From assembly GCF_031755915.1 (NCBI RefSeq), contig NC_083384.1:3557501-3621500 (forward strand): 64,000 bases of DNA. The letters run 5' to 3'. This stretch comes from Ziziphus jujuba. Lineage: Eukaryota; Streptophyta; Magnoliopsida; Rosales; Rhamnaceae. The position numbers and the translations under genes were made by a program. Below, piece after piece: positions 33,691-44,820 of the stretch; the first letter of the stretch is position 1; each line of letters starts with the position of its first letter. The notes under the pieces were generated by a model. It ran no database searches. It was not told where the DNA came from and saw only the letters and a list, made by a program, of their open reading frames with translations.

Positions 33691-34819
33691 TGATATGAAC
33701 CTAGGACGACCTGCTCCTAAACCCGTATTATATTAGCCCGGATCTAATTATGTTCAGGTTGTAATAGTCACCTCAACCTCTAACCAACCTATGATTAGAA
33801 ACCTTGCTATATAATGAAGATGCGACAATAGGTGATGGAAGGCCTATCGATAAGTCAAACTAAAACACTCATTCACTAATGGTGTTTTAGATGTTCAAAA
33901 GAACAAAGAGAATTCAATCTCACAAATAATTTTCTGTGTAAAATTCAAGCTTCATTCTTATTGAAAAATAATCCTTTAAATAGGCTACAAATCCATGAAA
34001 TAAAACCCTAAAAACAAAGGGAAAACCGGCCATACAAAGTAGTTTCCTATGGTGGCCGAAATTCTCACTCCTTTCCTAATCTAATTTGGATTAATTAATT
34101 CCTTTATTTTGAATTAGGAATTAATTAATTCACAATGAAAATAATAAAATAATAAATTTCCTCAACTTATTGTTCCAGAAAATAAATAAATAAAAACTAA
34201 AAAGTAATGGTAATTTCCTAAAACAAAAAGAAGAATCAAATTAGGAAACCAAAATACTAGCTTTTTGACTAAGTTGATTTTGACCAATCTTTGACCAATT
34301 TGAACTCCAAATCAGCTTCAATATGGTTTTTAGGATGCCAAATAAGCTGAATATGAAGTACCACACATTGCCCATGCTTGGAAGAGGAAGAAAAAGCCAA
34401 CTCAGCAAAATGCAGTAAAGTTAGCACAAAATACAATAAAAAACAGGCCAACTTTGAAGCTGTCCGTACAACCCCTTCTTGAATGCCTTTGAAGCTGGAT
34501 TGACTTGATTCCATATCCTCTTAGACATATGTATTGAATCCATAAAGAGTTGGAACCATTTCATGCTGCCGGTTGTCCATATTTGCACCAAAACTACTAC
34601 CCGGTTTCGTATCGGCTTCCACCACTTGGATGCTTAGAATAGGCCTTGTATCTTCAAGTATGGACAAGCTCGGTTGAGATTGATTATCCCCTACATAAAT
34701 GCTCCCAGGTTGTCCTTAAATCTCTTAATTTGAGCTTTTGTGATTGGCCTAGTCTTCATCCATGTCGGGTCAGCACCCAGCGGGTTATCGGTTGAGTGGG
34801 CTCGGGCGGAATCACATTA
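33691..34819 (-). mobile_element. Solo LTR of the gypsy family, in the CACTA-like element
   Basis: 1129-bp LTR (TGATATGAACCTAGG ... GGAATCACATTA; the terminal CA has become TA) with a perfect target duplication, CTAAT (33686-33690 and 34820-34824). It is inserted into one of the AT-rich tandem units. Its internal sequence is more diverged from element B than the solo LTR at 24980 is, suggesting an older insertion. Confidence 0.93.
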
Positions 34820-35515
34820 CTAATGCTTCTAAATAATAAAATAATTAATTTTGTTAAATTTTTATTAATTTAAAAAATAATTAATTTAAAATTGAAATAC
34901 AAATCAATTAAATAAAGGATTAATTATTATCTTCATATTGCTAATTAATATATTTAATTAATATTTTAGTATTATTTTATTCATATTTTTATTAACTATC
35001 CATTAAAATTTTCAAAATAATTAAATTTATCGTATTTTTATTTCCTATCTATTAAATATGTATTAACTATCTAGCAAATTATTAATTTTAAAATAATAAA
35101 AGTATTATATGAGTTAATCTTTCATTTATTGGAAATATTAGTTTGTTATGCAAATATTTATTTGAACGTTGTTGTCTATTAATTATTTTGCATGAATTTA
35201 ACTATTAAACAATCATAATTTGAGAAAACTAAAAGCAACTTTCAAATTGGAAGGAAAAAAAATAAAAATAAAAGGCAACACTTTTTTTATAAAAGCATCA
35301 CTAAATATGTAAATAAGCGACACTTTTTTTGAAAAGCGTTTCTAAATACTAAAATAAGCGACACTTTTCTAAAGTGTCGATAAATATTAGGATAACATAC
35401 TTTTCAAAAGCATCGCTAAATGTTAGAATAGGTGACGCTTTTCTGAAAAAGGGTCACTAAATGTGGTAAAAGGGGCGATGCTTTTTTGAAAAAGCATTGT
35501 CTATTACTTTTTTTT

Positions 35516-35655
35516 AAGGGTATATTACACTGCACACCCTCGAGGTTTTTTTTTATTACAACCGAATATCTTCGTGCTTATATTTTTATAACTTCATAAA
35601 GGTATCTGGTTATAATTAAAAGAAACTTCTAAGATATGTAATGTAATATACCTTT
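35516..35655. mobile_element. MITE-like element
   Basis: About 140 bp bounded by AAGGGTATATTACACT on the left and, in reverse complement, AAAGGTATATTACATTACAT on the right. It has no coding capacity. Flanks are T-rich (TTAA is possible on both sides), so the target duplication is unclear. Confidence 0.5.
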
Positions 35656-36483
35656 TTTTTTTAACATAAAAAAAAAATTTTAATAATTTTTCAAGGCCTT
35701 TAATAATACAATTATTAAGAATAGATCTCTTAAAAATAATTTTATTTTAAAAATTATTCTTACAAGGATAAATAATTGATATATCATTAATTTATAGAAT
35801 ATATCATTGAAAAATATAACAAATATTTATGGCCCTAATTTTATATGGAGAATTCAGGCAAATGCCCTTATTTTGAGACTCTTAATGAAAAATATCCCTC
35901 CTCTTTTAACCTTTTTTTATCTACCCAACCTTTTCAATAAAGCCATACAATTTTTTTCTCCCTCTTACCAATGTCCCAGCTACCACATTTCACATCCAAT
36001 TTTCTGATTTCTCTTACTAGTAACCCTTCTCATATTCAAGTTCTTTCTCTGGTTGAATTCGAAGGACGATCTCAAAGATGTGGAAGGAGGTTTTATGCTC
36101 AATTTGAGGCATCCAAATGGTGGACCACGACACATATGACATTGACTACGAAGCAGTGGAAAGAGAAAGAGAGAGAGAGATAAAGAGAATGAGAGAGAGT
36201 AGGTGTGGGTTTACATCAAGATAAGGAACAAGCAGTAGATGCCAGGGAGAGAGATAGAGGGTGTAAGTAAGTTAGAAGGCAGGTGGTTGTGGTTTCAGAC
36301 CCCTCTCTCTCTCTGTTATCTGTCTTCATTTTTTTTTTTTTTTGAGTTATTCATTCCATTTCCTTTTCCTTCATCTCCACACTATCCTTTTCTTTCTCAC
36401 TTTGTCTTTATCTATGATCTCAGGTATAGGGTTGTAGTACAATCCTTTTCCCTCTCACTCTCTCTTTCTCTACGATCTCTGCT
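35656..36483. other. Non-coding, AT-rich then CT-rich sequence
   Basis: AT-rich to ~35900, then a less AT-rich stretch with (GA)n near 36160-36200 and CT-rich tracts (36300-36330, 36450-36475). This looks like a plant 5' leader upstream of the ATG at 36484. The ORF at 36239-36742 is probably incidental. Confidence 0.35.
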
Positions 36484-39400
36484 ATGGCATCACAGTACTC
36501 AGTCACCAGTCCCATTACTCAGCTCCTTAACTCCTCCTCCAATAGCTGCTCAGCCTCCTTCAATCGATAATGGAGTATTCCTCATCAATTTCGTTCGATT
36601 GTATTGCAAATCAAAGCACACTCGTAGGAAATTCGAAGCTCTGATGATCTCTTGGTTAAGACCTCATGGTCGGTCAAAGCGGTGCTCAATCTTTAACATA
36701 CTAGTATATCCTTGGATGAATCACCTTCTCATCCTAACTTGAAGCCACAAGTATGTCTAGCTTTTCATCCGTAATGGTGCCCTTTTTTGATTTATGCCTA
36801 GCTTTTCATTCGTAACGGTACCTTTTGTTAATTTATTATTATTATTTTTTTAAGGTTCCTTCAGAGGTTTTGAATGGAATTTTCTGTTGAAAGGTTGTGC
36901 TTGCTTATACTCTGAATGCAAGAATAAGGTGATAGTAATATGTGTTACAATTCCATCATTATGATTAACTTGTTAGCTAGAACATGTTTTTTGCCAATGG
37001 TTATATGGAAAGCTTTGGTGTGGCAGAGTTGAGGATTTTTCTTCTGGAAGTTTAGCATGTCATTCTTTACAATGACCCACTAATAAAATTTTTCGTCAAA
37101 TGTTAAAATTTAACTAAGTCTTTTTTCATTAGTTTTCGTTAGATTAGCACTTTGGACCTGGACTTCCAATTAATTTATTGCTGGTACTTCATCAGTGTTT
37201 AATTTTCTTATGCTCTAGTGTTTTCTTTATATTTTCTTTTTAATGTTCATTCTTTATGTGATTTCTTGAACAAACGATTGGTACTTCAAAGAGGCATAAT
37301 GAATTAAGGAAATTGTTTTCCATATAAAGTGGATATGCTAATGTCAAACAAAAGAAGAACTTGCGAAAGAACTAAAACCTTAACAACCTTATAAGAAAAT
37401 ACATTTTTCATTATTTTTATTATGATAATAAGTGTTATTTTGAAATTATGATTTCAATGTTCTATGAGGTTTTTGTGCTCCCCAAATGGTGTCACTTACA
37501 TGTATTCTATATGGGGAAAGATGGGCACATCACTTCATAGGTCTTCGAAAGGACAGGCAATAAGGTCAAAACCTCCATACCTTATGGTAAAATTTGTTTT
37601 CAATATCTTTTTATTTTGCTTTTATCTTGTGCGTACACCTATTTATATGATGAAAACTAGATACTGACTTTTGTAGCTTGTTCATGTATGTTTCATTCTA
37701 ATATAAAGATAAGTCTACCTCTTATTTCCTACATGTACCTTATCTATGCATTTCTTCCTCCATATTCGAAGTACAATTTGTTTGAAAGTTATGTCCTATG
37801 TTCACTATCTTCTTAGTGTTTACTCATTGAAATTTATCTTTTAAGCATATCTTGGTTATGCAGCCCTTTTTTGGCATGTTTGGATATGGAGGACCTATTG
37901 CATATATGCATTTAGAAAGGTATGAGTTGCACCTTCATTTGTGTCCTCATTTTGATTGAATATTCCTAAATGTTTAGTTTTACCTTTTTTCATTTTACTT
38001 CCCTGTCCTTGGCATGCTTTTGTTTCTTTAAAGACAAGGAATTCTGAGAAAGTATATATGTTACATCTTAAGAGAGAAGTTTTACTTGGCATTTCTGGCT
38101 GTGAACATACTTGGAACGTAGTTAAGTTGCATACCAATTTCTTGATCTGTCAGAGGGCGATTTTCTAATGCTTTTATTTGATTTCTCTTACATCTTTACA
38201 ATAGAACAACCCAATGGTTTTCAATCTCTTGCACTAGTGGACAACTTCATTTCCATTTTCGACTGATGGTAAATCCCTCAAAAGATAAAATTAGGGACAC
38301 ACCCCACGGAAGTTTTACAAAGGTAGATTGTTGAATCATTATGTTTGCTGTCTAATTTTACATCTATTTCATCTTTTAATGTCATTGTTTTTATTGATAA
38401 AATTTTCCTTTACGTTGCCTCTTTTTCTAGTAGATTTGGTTAATACAATTTTTGAGTTGCTTTTTTAAAGTCCTTCTAGAAAAAGGCATGTGATCTTAGT
38501 AGTTATCGAGATTGACATAGCTTGTGAGTTCTTAAAGCTATGGTTTTTGTAAACTCTAAACAGGCTTGTAATTCTGTTTCCATTTCCAAAATAATAGCAG
38601 GTTGAAATTTTTGAACCTTGAATCAAAAGGTTGGACATATCTCAACTTCAATGTAGGCTAACGGACATATAATTTCCTTACATACAGGTCTAGCTTTATG
38701 ATATTAGTTTCTTTCGTTATTCTGGCTTGTACTTTTAAATATCAATAGTGATGTTTCTTTGTGTGCTTTCCATTCTTCTTTGTGCTATCATTTGTAGGAT
38801 GCACATCCTATGGTACGTGGTTCTAGGTGAAGGTGTTTCCATATTTGGTAGGATGGTTCTAATAAATTCATGAAGAATGCTTGATGCAATGTCTTGCATA
38901 ACACATTAGAATAGATTTTTCTAGTTGAGTTCTTGAAGAACTTTTTATATTTCCTTTTTTACTTAATCATACATTCTTGTTGTTTGCTAATATTAATTTT
39001 AAAAGTCAAGATGTTCATCCATTTTGTTGATTAATATTTTAAGTTTCTTCCAATGAGTTATGGGTTGCATTGCACTTTATGTTATTAAAAATAACCTCAA
39101 TATGTTGTGTTCCTACACGAGCTACTGTAATTGGCTAATGCACAAAATATCATACGCATCATTGTGGTACACATTCATACATAGGCATAACAACATTATT
39201 ATTTTTATGAAATGATACTCTTTCAAGTCCTTTTTCTTTCTGTCCCCCAAATTCATGTTCATCTATATAATCTTCTCTACCTTTAAATAAATAGATTTGA
39301 CATTAGCAGGAATCTTGAGTGCTCTTCTTTCGTATTGGCACTTGGTCTTAACCCTATATGTTAGTAGTTGATAGATTTTTTTGTTTTCCACCCTACAATT

Positions 39401-39930
39401 TACAAATCCTACTATTGATCCTTTTAGAGAAGGGTTAGTTATGTCTCTCGAAGTGAACATTGGGAAGCAAGGAAATATATCAAAGGTTGGACCTGAAAAT
39501 ATTGCATAAGTTTGTCAGCATTTTCCTGTTACACTCACTCATATTTAATGGTTAACTATGAAATAATTTTTGTAGTTGAACTTTTCAAACTGTGCTAAGT
39601 AAATGCACAGGAAACTAAATGCACAGGAAACTTTTCAAACTTTTCAAACTAAATGCAATTTAGTTGAACTTTTTAGTTGAACATTTCAGTTTATGCTTAT
39701 CTGCATTTTCAATGTTAATTTGAACAGGAAACCTATACAAAATGGATGCTTAAGATGACGGTTGGGCCACAGGTTTTGGAGAAGAATAAGAAGCACAAGT
39801 ACTACAGTTTTTCTTTGTCTTCGAAGGACAAAACGATGTCGTCTTCGACTGGTCCTAGTTGTTGTGTTATTTTGTTCCCGAACGAATCTCAAAAGCCCTG
39901 GTGCTCTGGTCTTTCTATACCCCATTCGCT
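36484..39930 (+). pseudogene. Unrecognised host gene remnant with several exon-like pieces
   Basis: Exon-like segments separated by T-rich, intron-like sequence. 36484-36690 has a Ser/Thr-rich start MASQYSVTSPITQLLNSSS reminiscent of a plastid transit peptide, with stops inside. 37466-37585 reads GVTYMYSIWGKMGTSLHRSS. 37864-37919 is bounded by AG and GTATGAG and reads FFGMFGYGGPIAYMHLE. 38033-38130 reads NSEKVYMLHLKREVLLGISG. 39410-39480 reads [19 protein letters not shown], and 39728-39900 reads YTKWMLKMTVGPQVLEKNKK. I do not recognise the family, and the pieces may not all belong to one gene. Stops and frame changes suggest a pseudogene. Confidence 0.35.
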
Positions 39931-39976
39931 AATATTCTTCATCTTGTCAATAGTAATTACCAATGAACCACTGGTA

Positions 39977-40745
39977 TTACCAATGGTTTCCATCGGTAAT
40001 TATTAAAGAAACATGTGAAAAAAATTTATTGGATTATCGATGGCCCATCATTAATCAAGTTAATATGTAATTTTTGGCTTTTCCAACTCGTTTTTTTGTT
40101 TTCTTTTCTTTACTTTCATTCTTATCATGAAATAAAGTTGCATTGAGCATGTTCTCGGTGCAAATATACAATATCAAAGTAGTGTATTCAATTATGGTCA
40201 ATTCGGTTGAAAATTTTGAAAATTGTCTATTACTGATGGTGTCCATCGATAAATTTTCCTACAAGCTTCCAAAAAATTTAGTGGATTACCAATGACTTCC
40301 ATCGGTAATTATGTTCATCTGTAATTTTTGCACTGTTTTCCAACTCTTTGTGTTTTCTATTTTTTACCATGATTCGTATCATGAAACAAAGTTGCTTTGA
40401 TCATGTTCTATGGTCCAAATACACATTGTCAAAGTAGCTGTGTTTTATTATGTTGAATGGAATTGAAATCTTTGGGAATGAACTATTACCGATAGGCCAT
40501 TGGTATTATCGATGGTGTCCATCGGTAAATCTTCCAGCATGAATTCCTTAATTTGGATGGGATTACCGATGGTTTGCATTGATGATACCGATGACATGTC
40601 AGTAATCATGCTCAATAGAAAATTTGTACAATTTTCACAACTCTTTTTTTGTTTTATTTTCTTTACGATGATTCTTATCATTAAATGAGGTTGAAATGAA
40701 CATCTTCTATGGTGTAAATACACATCATGAAAGTAGTAAAATTGG
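39977..40745. repeat. Tandem repeat with a 25-bp palindrome
   Basis: Three diverged units of ~260-300 bp (starts near 40070, 40327, 40625) share 'ttttcca-actc-ttt', 'cttatcatgaaa-aaagttg' and 'aaatacaca-atcaaagtag'. Between them is a near-palindrome of form ATTACCGATGG-NNN-CCATCGGTAAT, seen at 39977, 40231, 40285 and 40497. The pattern resembles the subterminal region of a DNA transposon whose ends I could not fix. Confidence 0.6.
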
Positions 40746-41279
40746 ATGTCAAAGTCAAAAACATAAAATCTAAATTGAAAATTTATTAAAGTACAACTCA
40801 ACAGTATATTTCTTGCTAAACCAATGAATGTCTTATGGCCTAAATAAAAAATCATCATCATTGCTCCTGTCCTTAATAAACTTCAAAGCAAACACCCCAC
40901 AATAACCCCTATGTAATTGCATTCATGAAATAGTGTCAAGGAAGTGACAAATTAATGTTTGTATGCACCATGTAAGAGGGTCGAAAAATTATAAATGAAA
41001 TCAAATATAAACAAAAAGCAATCTTGTTTTTCTGACATTTAAGCACAATAAAATATCATCAATAGAAGTTAATTTCAAATGACAACACATTCATATCCAT
41101 TTTGTTGGTGGGGTGCATCTTTGATGATTGTCATTGTGAATGGATCTAAACTTCGAAGCACGTCTGGTTTCTTATCGTAATATCCCCCATCCCTCAATAA
41201 GGCAGCATAAACATGAGGCATTCAGCATTTTTAATCTCTTATTGGTTTGCAAATACTTAGTGAGCCATTTCTTAGCCTT
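40746..41279. other. Non-coding sequence, nothing recognised
   Basis: No ORF of length and no repeat that I could match. 41100-41240 is less AT-rich and may be a transposon or gene scrap. Confidence 0.3.
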
Positions 41280-41566
41280 GTAAACCAAGATTTTTTCTTA
41301 AAAAAAAATTACAATAAAAAATTGTAAAATAATACACTTTATCGTAACAAAAAATAAAAATAAAAACCATATATTTTAAATTTAACAAGACCATATAAAA
41401 AATCTATGTAATAAATATGATAACCTATTTAAAATAATAAATTTTTTTTATCGTAAATTTAAATTATGATTTATGGTAGGTGTGGAATTTAATCTGAAAT
41501 GAATTAATTAACCAGCCTAACCACTGGGATGGATCCAGAGTTTTTTATTTGTAAACATGTACATTA

Positions 41567-41634
<68 letters not shown>

Positions 41635-41859
41635 GCGCGTGTGTAAGATATTGCTATAGTAATTAACACCCAATTCCTTGTGTTTCCACTTATTTATTGC
41701 TATTTGTCACGTGCCTAATCAATGCTTGATGCGCGACACTAGCACAAAGTTTCTATATATATACATGTAGATATGTAGTTTTGATAGACAACGAACAATT
41801 GAGCTATTTTCTTTAGTACTTGCTTAAAAATATAGTAATTGATTTAGTAGATCCAAGGC
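41280..41859 (+). promoter_or_regulatory. Upstream region of jasmonate-induced-like copy 3
   Basis: ~580 bp shared with the upstream sequences of copy 2 (30600-31200), copy 4 (reverse, 49640-49210) and an orphan inverted copy (43390-42930). It contains a (TA)n-(GT)n microsatellite (41565-41640) and 'tataaatatgtag'/'ctatatatatacatg' TATA-like stretches ~70-100 bp before the ATG. Conservation across copies shows that the duplicated unit included the promoter. No specific response element is claimed. Confidence 0.55.
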
Positions 41860-42575
41860 ATGGCCACTGGCGGTTTGTTCACATTTGGCCAAATTTTTAA
41901 TGGCATTGGAGAGATTATAGAGTATAAGGGGAAGCACAAAGATTGGTCTGGTGGCACTGTAAATGTTCTATACCCACCAAAAGTTGGCATAGGAGAGTGG
42001 CATTCGTTTCTTTATCTCAGCGCTTGTGAATCACTTGCTTGTTCATCAGGGGGTGTCGTCTATTGTGGCATGAATGATAAAGGAGGAGAGATTCAATGGA
42101 TTGTGGCATTGGACAATAAAGCCGATGTCATAGAAAATCTAATAACTATATAATTAAGCTAGCAAGCTAGTATATATTATATTTAAATTAATATTGTACT
42201 GGTTTATGTCACTGCTTGTCCATACATGTATAATCATGCATGCATGAATTTAGCATTTAGATTTTAGGCACATGATCATATAAATATATGCTATTAGTTT
42301 ATTAGTTTTATCAGATTCACTATTAGTCATTTTAACCCAAAAAAATCATTACAAGACATATATAATTGTATTTATATGTTCTTATATATTGAATGTAGGT
42401 ATACATTGAAGTCCGTGCACCAGCTAAGGTTGACTGGGATGTGATAAAACAAAAACTGCCTCTTAATCAAAACTCTAGCAGCTATGATGGATGCTTCACC
42501 CATGTTTCAATTACTAATGGCGATTTCCCTGAAATTCGAGCAGTACTCACACCAAAGTTCAAAAGCAACAACTAG
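41860..42575 (+). CDS. Jasmonate-induced protein-like gene, copy 3 (best preserved; donor site altered)
   Basis: Two-exon gene: exon 1 41860-42141 (94 codons), intron 42142-42398, exon 2 42399-42575 (58 codons and TAG), for a predicted product of ~152 residues. Exon 1 contains YKGKHKDWSGGTVNV, CSSGGVVYCGMNDKGGEIQWIVALDN. Exon 2 starts VYIEVRAPAKVDWDVIKQKL and has SYDGCFTHVSITNGDFPEI. The layout (gain of a Trp-rich core, then the VY-E--PAKVDW motif) resembles 23-kDa jasmonate-induced proteins, whose biochemical role is unclear. No signal peptide or membrane segment is seen. The acceptor (TGTAG) is intact, but the donor is AT instead of the GT kept in copies 1 and 4. Without splicing the product is 97 residues. 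Confidence 0.55.
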
Positions 42576-42929
42576 GTTGCCAGCTAGCACTAGTCATAAG
42601 TAATAAGCATGCATCATGTATTGTGTGTGGAATAATGTCATGATACGCACATTATCATGGCCTTTTATGCTATCTTATGTTGAGGTTGCCTAGCTAAGGC
42701 AGTCATAATTAATATGTATGCATGTATGTATGGTGCTATTACAGTTTATGATATGGCAATTTTATGTTATTTTTATGATTTGCTATGGTCTTTCAAATGA
42801 AATATTATTAAATTGTGTAATCCTTTGATTTGCAAATATTTAGAGAATCATTTTTTTTCATATGCATGTAACCAATAGCGGAGCCTTGTAGGTAAAGACT
42901 TTTTTTTCCCAAAAAATATTTATAATATT
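42576..42929 (+). other. 3' flank of copy 3
   Basis: Sequence shared with 30420-30600 and, inverted, with 43400-43660, 48180-48440, 49740-49930 and 55980-56105. It contains an (ATGC/ATGT)n stretch near 42715. No separate gene is seen. Confidence 0.6.
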
Positions 42930-43027
42930 TGTGCTAGTGTTGCGCATCAAGCATTAGTTAGGCACGTGACAGATAGCTATAAATAAGTGAAAACACAAGT
43001 AATTGGGAATTAATTACTCTATCAATA

Positions 43028-43071
<44 letters not shown>

Positions 43072-43660
43072 TAATGTACATGCTTACACAAAAAAAAAAA
43101 AAAAAAACTCTGGATTTGTCCCAATGGCTAGGTTGGGTAATTAATTCATTTCAACAAAATTTTCACACCTACCATAAATCATAGTTTAAATTAACAGTTA
43201 AAAAAATTAACTATTTTAAATAGCTTATTATATTTATTACATGGATTTTTTATATAGTTTTGTTAAATTTAAAATATATGATTTTTATTTTTATTTTTTG
43301 CTACGATAAAGTGTATTATTTTACAATTTTTTATTGTAACTTTTTTGTGACAAAAAATCTTGGTCTTCAAGGCTCTACCCGTGGTTACATACATAAAAAG
43401 TAACCGCTCCCCAAGTATTGCATACTAGAGGATAATACAATTTAGTAATATTTCATTTTAAAGACTATAGTATATCATAAACGCAACATAAAGTTGTTAT
43501 TTCATAAACATTAATGGCAGCAACCATACATGCATACATATTAATTATCCCTGGATTTGCAAAATAGCCTCAACTTACGACAAAGTTGACACAAAAGACG
43601 ATGATAATATGCATATCATGGCATCTTATATTACTTTTAAACAAAGATTATATGTAACGT
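42930..43660 (-). repeat. Inverted orphan promoter and 3' flank of the gene family
   Basis: 42930-43390 is the reverse complement of the upstream region at 41280-41750, including an (AC)n-(TA)n tract (43032-43072). 43400-43660 is the reverse complement of the 3' flank (42630-42870). No gene lies on the proper side of this promoter; instead copy 3 abuts it tail-first. Together with 41280-41859 it places copy 3 between inverted arms. Confidence 0.75.
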
Positions 43661-44762
43661 GAACAAAAATGTACTAGAATAATATTTTTTGACTAAAATA
43701 TCAACTATATACATACATAAGTTTAGCAACTATAAATTATACATCTTTGTTATTTTTTTTTTTTTAAAAAAGATCAATATGTATTTTTTAGCTAAAAACA
43801 AATGATAAAAAAATGTATAGATGACATATTTCTTTTTTTTGATAATTATTTTTCTTTTCATATCTAAAATTAGATACAATACTTTGTGAGGTGATGGTTG
43901 TATGGTAAAATAATTTAATTATTTTGTATCAGTATTCGAGATGGTTGCATCGACAAATTTGCTAATACAATATGGTACTAAGATTAATTAAATTGAAAAG
44001 TTATGTTAAAATTTGGATTGCATGCACGTGAGGTGTAGTGAATAGTACACAAGAAAATATGTTAAAATTATGGAGTGCCAGAGGAGCATGGAGTGCATGT
44101 GTATGGTGCAGTAAGCAGTATCCAAGAAAATGTCTTAGAATTCTCTTCTGCCTCACTGTATTTCTTTTAATGATTTATAATAATTTCTCTTGCTTTCTCA
44201 TCTTTTAAATTTATAATTTTTTAAATTATAAATATAAATGATGTACGTTCAAATAAATTTTATTTAATATTTTATACTATTTTAAATAAAAAATATATAC
44301 TATGAATAAAAATTTATTAAAATAATATATTTTCTATGAAATATAAATTATATACATACATGCCAAGGTTAGAGAACTAAAAATTATCCATCTCTATCAT
44401 TCAATAAAAATAAAATATAATGATCTATACATCTTTGTTAGGAAGAAAAAACGTACACAAGATATCTTTTATTTTTTGATAATTTTTTTTTCATATCTAA
44501 AATTAGATACAATACTTTGTGAGGCGACGGTTGTATAGTAAAATAATTTAATTACTTTGTATAAGTGTTTGAAATGGTTGTATCGACAAATTAGCTAATA
44601 CAGTATGGTATTAAGATTAATTAAATTGAAAAGTTATGTTAAAATTTGGATTGCATGCATGTGAAGTGTAGTGAGTAGTGCCCAAGAAAATATGTTAAAT
44701 TATGGAGTCTCAGTGGAGTGCATACATGTGAGGAATCTTGATTAGTATCCAAGAAAATATGT

Positions 44763-44820
<58 letters not shown>

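Larger units (their letters stand above)
31268..35513. mobile_element. CACTA-like element (decayed), inserted in gene copy 2
   Basis: The left terminus is CACTATAAGAATTGC, at the break in gene copy 2. Subterminal palindromic motifs such as GATGCTTTTTTGAAAAAGCATC are frequent in 31320-31800 and 35270-35500. Tandem AT-rich units matching those of 5381-8093, but inverted, lie at 33290-33690 and 34820-35110. The middle carries a Ulp1-like protease remnant, and a solo LTR (33691-34819) is nested. I could not find the matching right terminus, so 35513 is the limit of the palindromic repeats only. Confidence 0.6.
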
